Source of the DNA: Hydrogenothermus sp.
Lineage (GTDB): Bacteria; Aquificota; Aquificia; Aquificales; Hydrogenothermaceae
Direction of reading: 5' to 3'
Length of the DNA stretch: 8,064 nt
NCBI GenBank assembly: GCA_003978675.1
Contig: QNYP01000183.1
Location: forward strand, 1-8,064
A model generated the notes under the pieces. It had not been told where the DNA came from. It saw only the letters and a program-made list of their open reading frames with translations, and did not search any database. Below are positions 5,911-8,064 of the stretch, in pieces (position 1 is the stretch's first letter; every line of letters begins with the position of its first letter). The position numbers and the translations under genes are program-made.

Positions 5911-6501
5911 CTATTTTCCTCCTTCTATTACTTTAGCCTCTAATATTATAATTGGCTTTACTGGAACATCTCTCATATATCCATAAGGAGTTGCTTTTAT
6001 TGTTGTTGGAGTTTTTGCAATTTTATCTACAATTTCCATTCCTTTTATAACTCTACCAAAAACTGTATATCCCCAGCCCTGTGGAGTTTTGTTTTTATGG
6101 TTTAAAAAATGGTTATCCTTTAGATTAATAAAAAATTGTGCATTTGCACTGTGTGGGTCTGATGTCCTTGCCATAGCAATAGTTCCCCTCAAATTCATAA
6201 GTCCATTATTTGCTTCATTTTTTATAGGTTCGTGGGTTGGTTTTTTATATCTAAAATTTTTATCAAATCCTCCAGCTTGTATTACAAACCCATCTATAAC
6301 CCTATGAAAAATTATTCCATTATAAAACCCTTCCTTAACATACTTTAGAAAGTTTTCTACTGTTTTGGAAGCTTTATCTGGAAATAATTCTATGTATATA
6401 TCTCCTTCTGTAGTTTTTAATAAAACAATTGGATTTTTACTTTTTGCAAAAGAAACCATTGACAATACAAAAACTATTATAAGGCTTGATAAAATCTTCA
6501 T
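5911..6501 (-). CDS. ppiA: Secreted cyclophilin-type peptidyl-prolyl cis-trans isomerase
   Basis: Speeds cis-trans isomerisation of X-Pro bonds during folding. Residues 1-19 (MKILSSLIIVFVLSMVSFA) form a cleavable signal peptide, so the mature protein is expected in the periplasm, like E. coli PpiA. The cyclophilin domain fills the rest of the 196 aa. The catalytic Arg67 is in FHRVIDGFVIQAGG, with Phe72 and Gln75 in the same motif. The active-site strand NLRGTIAMARTSDPHSANAQ is followed by FFINL. An insertion, HKNKTPQGWGYTVFGRV, precedes the last strands. A tail of about 30 residues includes TPYGYMRDVPVKPI. The ATG at 6501 has AAGGAG upstream with 8 nt between GGAG and the start. The gap to the GGDEF-EAL gene upstream is 5 nt, and hisA follows after 1 nt. 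Confidence 0.94.
   Translation of the reverse strand: MKILSSLIIVFVLSMVSFAKSKNPIVLLKTTEGDIYIELFPDKASKTVENFLKYVKEGFYNGIIFHRVIDGFVIQAGGFDKNFRYKKPTHEPIKNEANNGLMNLRGTIAMARTSDPHSANAQFFINLKDNHFLNHKNKTPQGWGYTVFGRVIKGMEIVDKIAKTPTTIKATPYGYMRDVPVKPIIILEAKVIEGGK
5918..5922 (-). promoter_or_regulatory. Ribosome binding site that fixes the TTG start of hisA
   Basis: GGAGG on the minus strand, 8 nt before the TTG at 5909, inside the last codons of the cyclophilin gene. It points to translation coupled with the upstream gene. Confidence 0.78.
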
Positions 6502-6506
6502 GTTCT

Positions 6507-7997
6507 TTACTCCTTAATAATTTCTATTAATGGTTTAGGCTTATCAAAGTAATAACCCTGTCCATATTCTATCCCAACTTCTAAAAGCTTTTGAACTATT
6601 TCCTCATTTTCAACAAATTCTGCAACAACTTTCATGTTCATTTCTTTAGCAAAGTTTGCTATATTTTTACATAATGCATAATGTTTTTCATTTTTATGGA
6701 TACTTTTAATGACACTTCCATCAATTTTTATATAATCTGCAGGAACCTCTGTTAAATAAAAAAAGTTTATATATCCTTTTCCAAAATCATCTAAAGCAAT
6801 TTCATATCCATAAGATACTAGCTTTAGTAGGTTCATTTTCAAACTTTCATAGTCTCTTATATCTTCAGTTTCTATGACCTCTAGCTTCAATCTTTTTACT
6901 ATGCTTTTGTTTGTTTTTAAAAGAATAGATATCGTTGCATCATTGATTAAATCAAAAGGAGACATATTTATGCTTATATTTAACTTGGAATTTTTTTCCA
7001 ATATTTCTATGTTTTTTTCAATAATTTTTCTAGAAAGTTTAGAATATAAAAATGTTCCTTTTATCATTTCCAAATATTTGAATGGTGGAATTATACTATT
7101 TTTGAATTTAAATCTTAATAGGGATTCATAATATAGTACTTCTTTTGTTTTTAAATTAACAATAGGTTGAAAGAAGAATATAAACTGGTCTTTTTCTATA
7201 ATATCTTTTAACTCAGAAAGGGAAATCTCTTCGTCTTTTTTTTCTGTATATATCTCTATCCTATTTCTTCCTTCTCTCTTAGCTTTGTAAAGAGCTAAAT
7301 CTGCTTTTTTTATAGCATCACCTAGGTTTCTCGCTTTATCAGTATCTAAATTTACACCAAAGGATGCAGTTATTTTTAAATTATTAAAGTCAATACTTCT
7401 TATGGCTTTTATTAACCTTTCTAATACTACAAGAACTTTTTTATTACTGAAATTTCTATCTTTTTTTAATAATAGTAAGAACTCTTCTCCCCCATATCTA
7501 ATAATAATATCTTCTTGCCTTAAATTTTCTTTTAAAAATTGTGCAAATTGTCTTAGTATTTCGTCTCCTACTTTATGTCCATATGTATCATTTATATGTT
7601 TAAAAAAGTCTATATCTACTATTGCTACTATATAGTCTTTTAAATCTATAGAGTTTTCTATTTCTGCTAAATATTTTCTATTATAAACTTTGGTTAAAGA
7701 ATCTTCGAATATTTTTCTTTTAATAAAGAACATTCTAATGACCATAAATATACTTATAATAATAAGAACAAATGTAAATAACATTAGAAATATAATTGCC
7801 TGTTTTATCTTATTCACAAGAGTGTTTATTTCTTCTAACGCCTCAAATGAGAAGTCTACAATTAGAATAGCTTTTAATGTGTTTTTATCCTTTAAAGGTA
7901 TATAATAGGTTATTCCTAAAGTTTTTAATTGTGAGTTTATTGTATATATTTCTTTATGGGTTTTTTCTACGTATTTTAAGGTTCTTATTTCATTTTC
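6507..7997 (-). CDS. Membrane GGDEF-EAL cyclic di-GMP protein with Cache-like sensor end, 5'-truncated
   Basis: A membrane-anchored enzyme that should make and/or break cyclic di-GMP. The frame is open from the repeat edge near 7997, giving 496 residues (numbered here from that edge). Residues 1-60 look like the end of a periplasmic Cache-type sensor, with GITYYIPLKDKNTLKAILIV then DFSFEALEEI. One membrane span lies at about 67-87. The GGDEF domain has DIDFFKHINDTYGH, an intact catalytic GGEEF at 169-173, and a complete inhibitory I-site RxxD at 160-163. The EAL domain has ESL at 291-293, Asn344, Glu373, Glu376, Asp403-Asp404, Lys424, Glu460 and Gln480, spaced from Glu373 to Gln480 exactly as in RocR; loop 6 reads DDFGKGYIN instead of the usual DDFGTGYSS. 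Both halves therefore keep catalytic residues. The GTG at 7817 is not a credible start because it cuts off the sensor. This is the first visible gene of the minus-strand unit. Confidence 0.92.
   Translation of the reverse strand, partial: ENEIRTLKYVEKTHKEIYTINSQLKTLGITYYIPLKDKNTLKAILIVDFSFEALEEINTLVNKIKQAIIFLMLFTFVLIIISIFMVIRMFFIKRKIFEDSLTKVYNRKYLAEIENSIDLKDYIVAIVDIDFFKHINDTYGHKVGDEILRQFAQFLKENLRQEDIIIRYGGEEFLLLLKKDRNFSNKKVLVVLERLIKAIRSIDFNNLKITASFGVNLDTDKARNLGDAIKKADLALYKAKREGRNRIEIYTEKKDEEISLSELKDIIEKDQFIFFFQPIVNLKTKEVLYYESLLRFKFKNSIIPPFKYLEMIKGTFLYSKLSRKIIEKNIEILEKNSKLNISINMSPFDLINDATISILLKTNKSIVKRLKLEVIETEDIRDYESLKMNLLKLVSYGYEIALDDFGKGYINFFYLTEVPADYIKIDGSVIKSIHKNEKHYALCKNIANFAKEMNMKVVAEFVENEEIVQKLLEVGIEYGQGYYFDKPKPLIEIIKE
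7655..7721. repeat. Native copy of the right inverted repeat
   Basis: Exact reverse complement of 7998-8064, with 276 nt between the arms. It encodes the junction between the membrane anchor and the GGDEF domain (KIFEDSLTKVYNRKYLAEIE) on the minus strand in an intact frame, so this is the original copy. Confidence 0.9.
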
Positions 7998-8064
7998 AAA
8001 AGAAAAATATTCGAAGATTCTTTAACCAAAGTTTATAATAGAAAATATTTAGCAGAAATAGAAA
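7998..8064. repeat. Right terminal inverted copy of 7655-7721 (probable chimeric fold-back)
   Basis: These 67 bases pair exactly with 7655-7721 (positions sum to 15719); the match breaks at 7997/7722. Read on the + strand from 8001, they encode KIFEDSLTKVYNRKYLAEIE, the start of the GGDEF domain, in reverse orientation to the gene. On the minus strand the gene's frame enters this copy and meets a TAA at 8022-8024. It is best read as a contig-end artefact and not as native upstream sequence. Confidence 0.93.

Noticed and set aside
6507..7817. 436-aa GGDEF-EAL protein starting at GTG 7817
   Set aside because: No good ribosome site precedes the GTG, and the open frame above it encodes a recognisable sensor-domain end.
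7690..7905. + strand 71-aa ORF opposite the GGDEF-EAL N-terminus
   Set aside because: Antisense reading of the membrane anchor; low complexity and unsupported.
1..8064. Terminal inverted repeats of a transposon, phage or linear plasmid with hairpin ends
   Set aside because: The two end repeats are unrelated to each other, each copies internal coding sequence of a different gene, and no transposase, telomere resolvase or phage gene is present.

Overview
The window is a very AT-rich bacterial segment with densely packed, Lys/Ile-rich genes and strong GGAGG-type ribosome sites. The gene set (full-length SerA with an ACT domain, an A-type Fe-S carrier, a short SppA, a small secreted CxxCH protein) and the style of the proteins suggest a thermophilic member of the Aquificota, probably a Sulfurihydrogenibium-like Hydrogenothermaceae. 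This placement is a judgement from the look of the proteins; no database search was possible.

Layout. Positions 1-74 are an exact inverted copy of 286-359. Positions 74-633 hold a MazE antitoxin missing its first codons and a complete MazF toxin, on the + strand. Positions 692-2610 hold serA and a translationally coupled, secreted CxxCH protein, also on +. This unit ends by converging on, and overlapping by 20 nt, a polytopic membrane protein gene on the minus strand (2591-3148). Upstream of that gene lies a minus-strand series. In transcription order it runs: GGDEF-EAL protein (enters from the right, 5'-truncated), secreted cyclophilin, hisA, ridA, rbfA, sppA, and an IscA/ErpA-type carrier followed by a hairpin terminator at 3186-3205. 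From the GGDEF-EAL gene to sppA the gaps are only 1-15 nt, so this looks like one transcription unit. It mixes signalling, protein folding, histidine synthesis, ribosome maturation and membrane proteolysis. Positions 7998-8064 are an exact inverted copy of 7655-7721.

The most important structural observation is that both ends fold back on themselves. Each end has a perfect inverted copy (74 bp and 67 bp) of sequence lying about 200-280 bp further in. Each copy cuts a conserved gene (mazE on the left, the GGDEF-EAL gene on the right) exactly at the repeat boundary. The two end sequences are unrelated to each other, so they are not transposon or linear-replicon terminal repeats. The simplest reading is that this is a whole contig ended at both sides by chimeric inverted junctions, as made by multiple displacement amplification or by assembly. 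The terminal copies should be masked and the two end genes treated as partial.

Starts. Four of the intact genes (serA, the membrane protein, rbfA, hisA) use TTG, each fixed by a well-placed Shine-Dalgarno sequence. The IscA-type gene should start at the ATG at 3569, not at the upstream TTG that lies inside its own ribosome site. The GGDEF-EAL gene does not start at the GTG at 7817; its frame continues upstream through what looks like the end of a periplasmic Cache-type sensor. I see no CRISPR array, tRNA, rRNA or insertion sequence, and no gene-free stretch longer than 300 bases.
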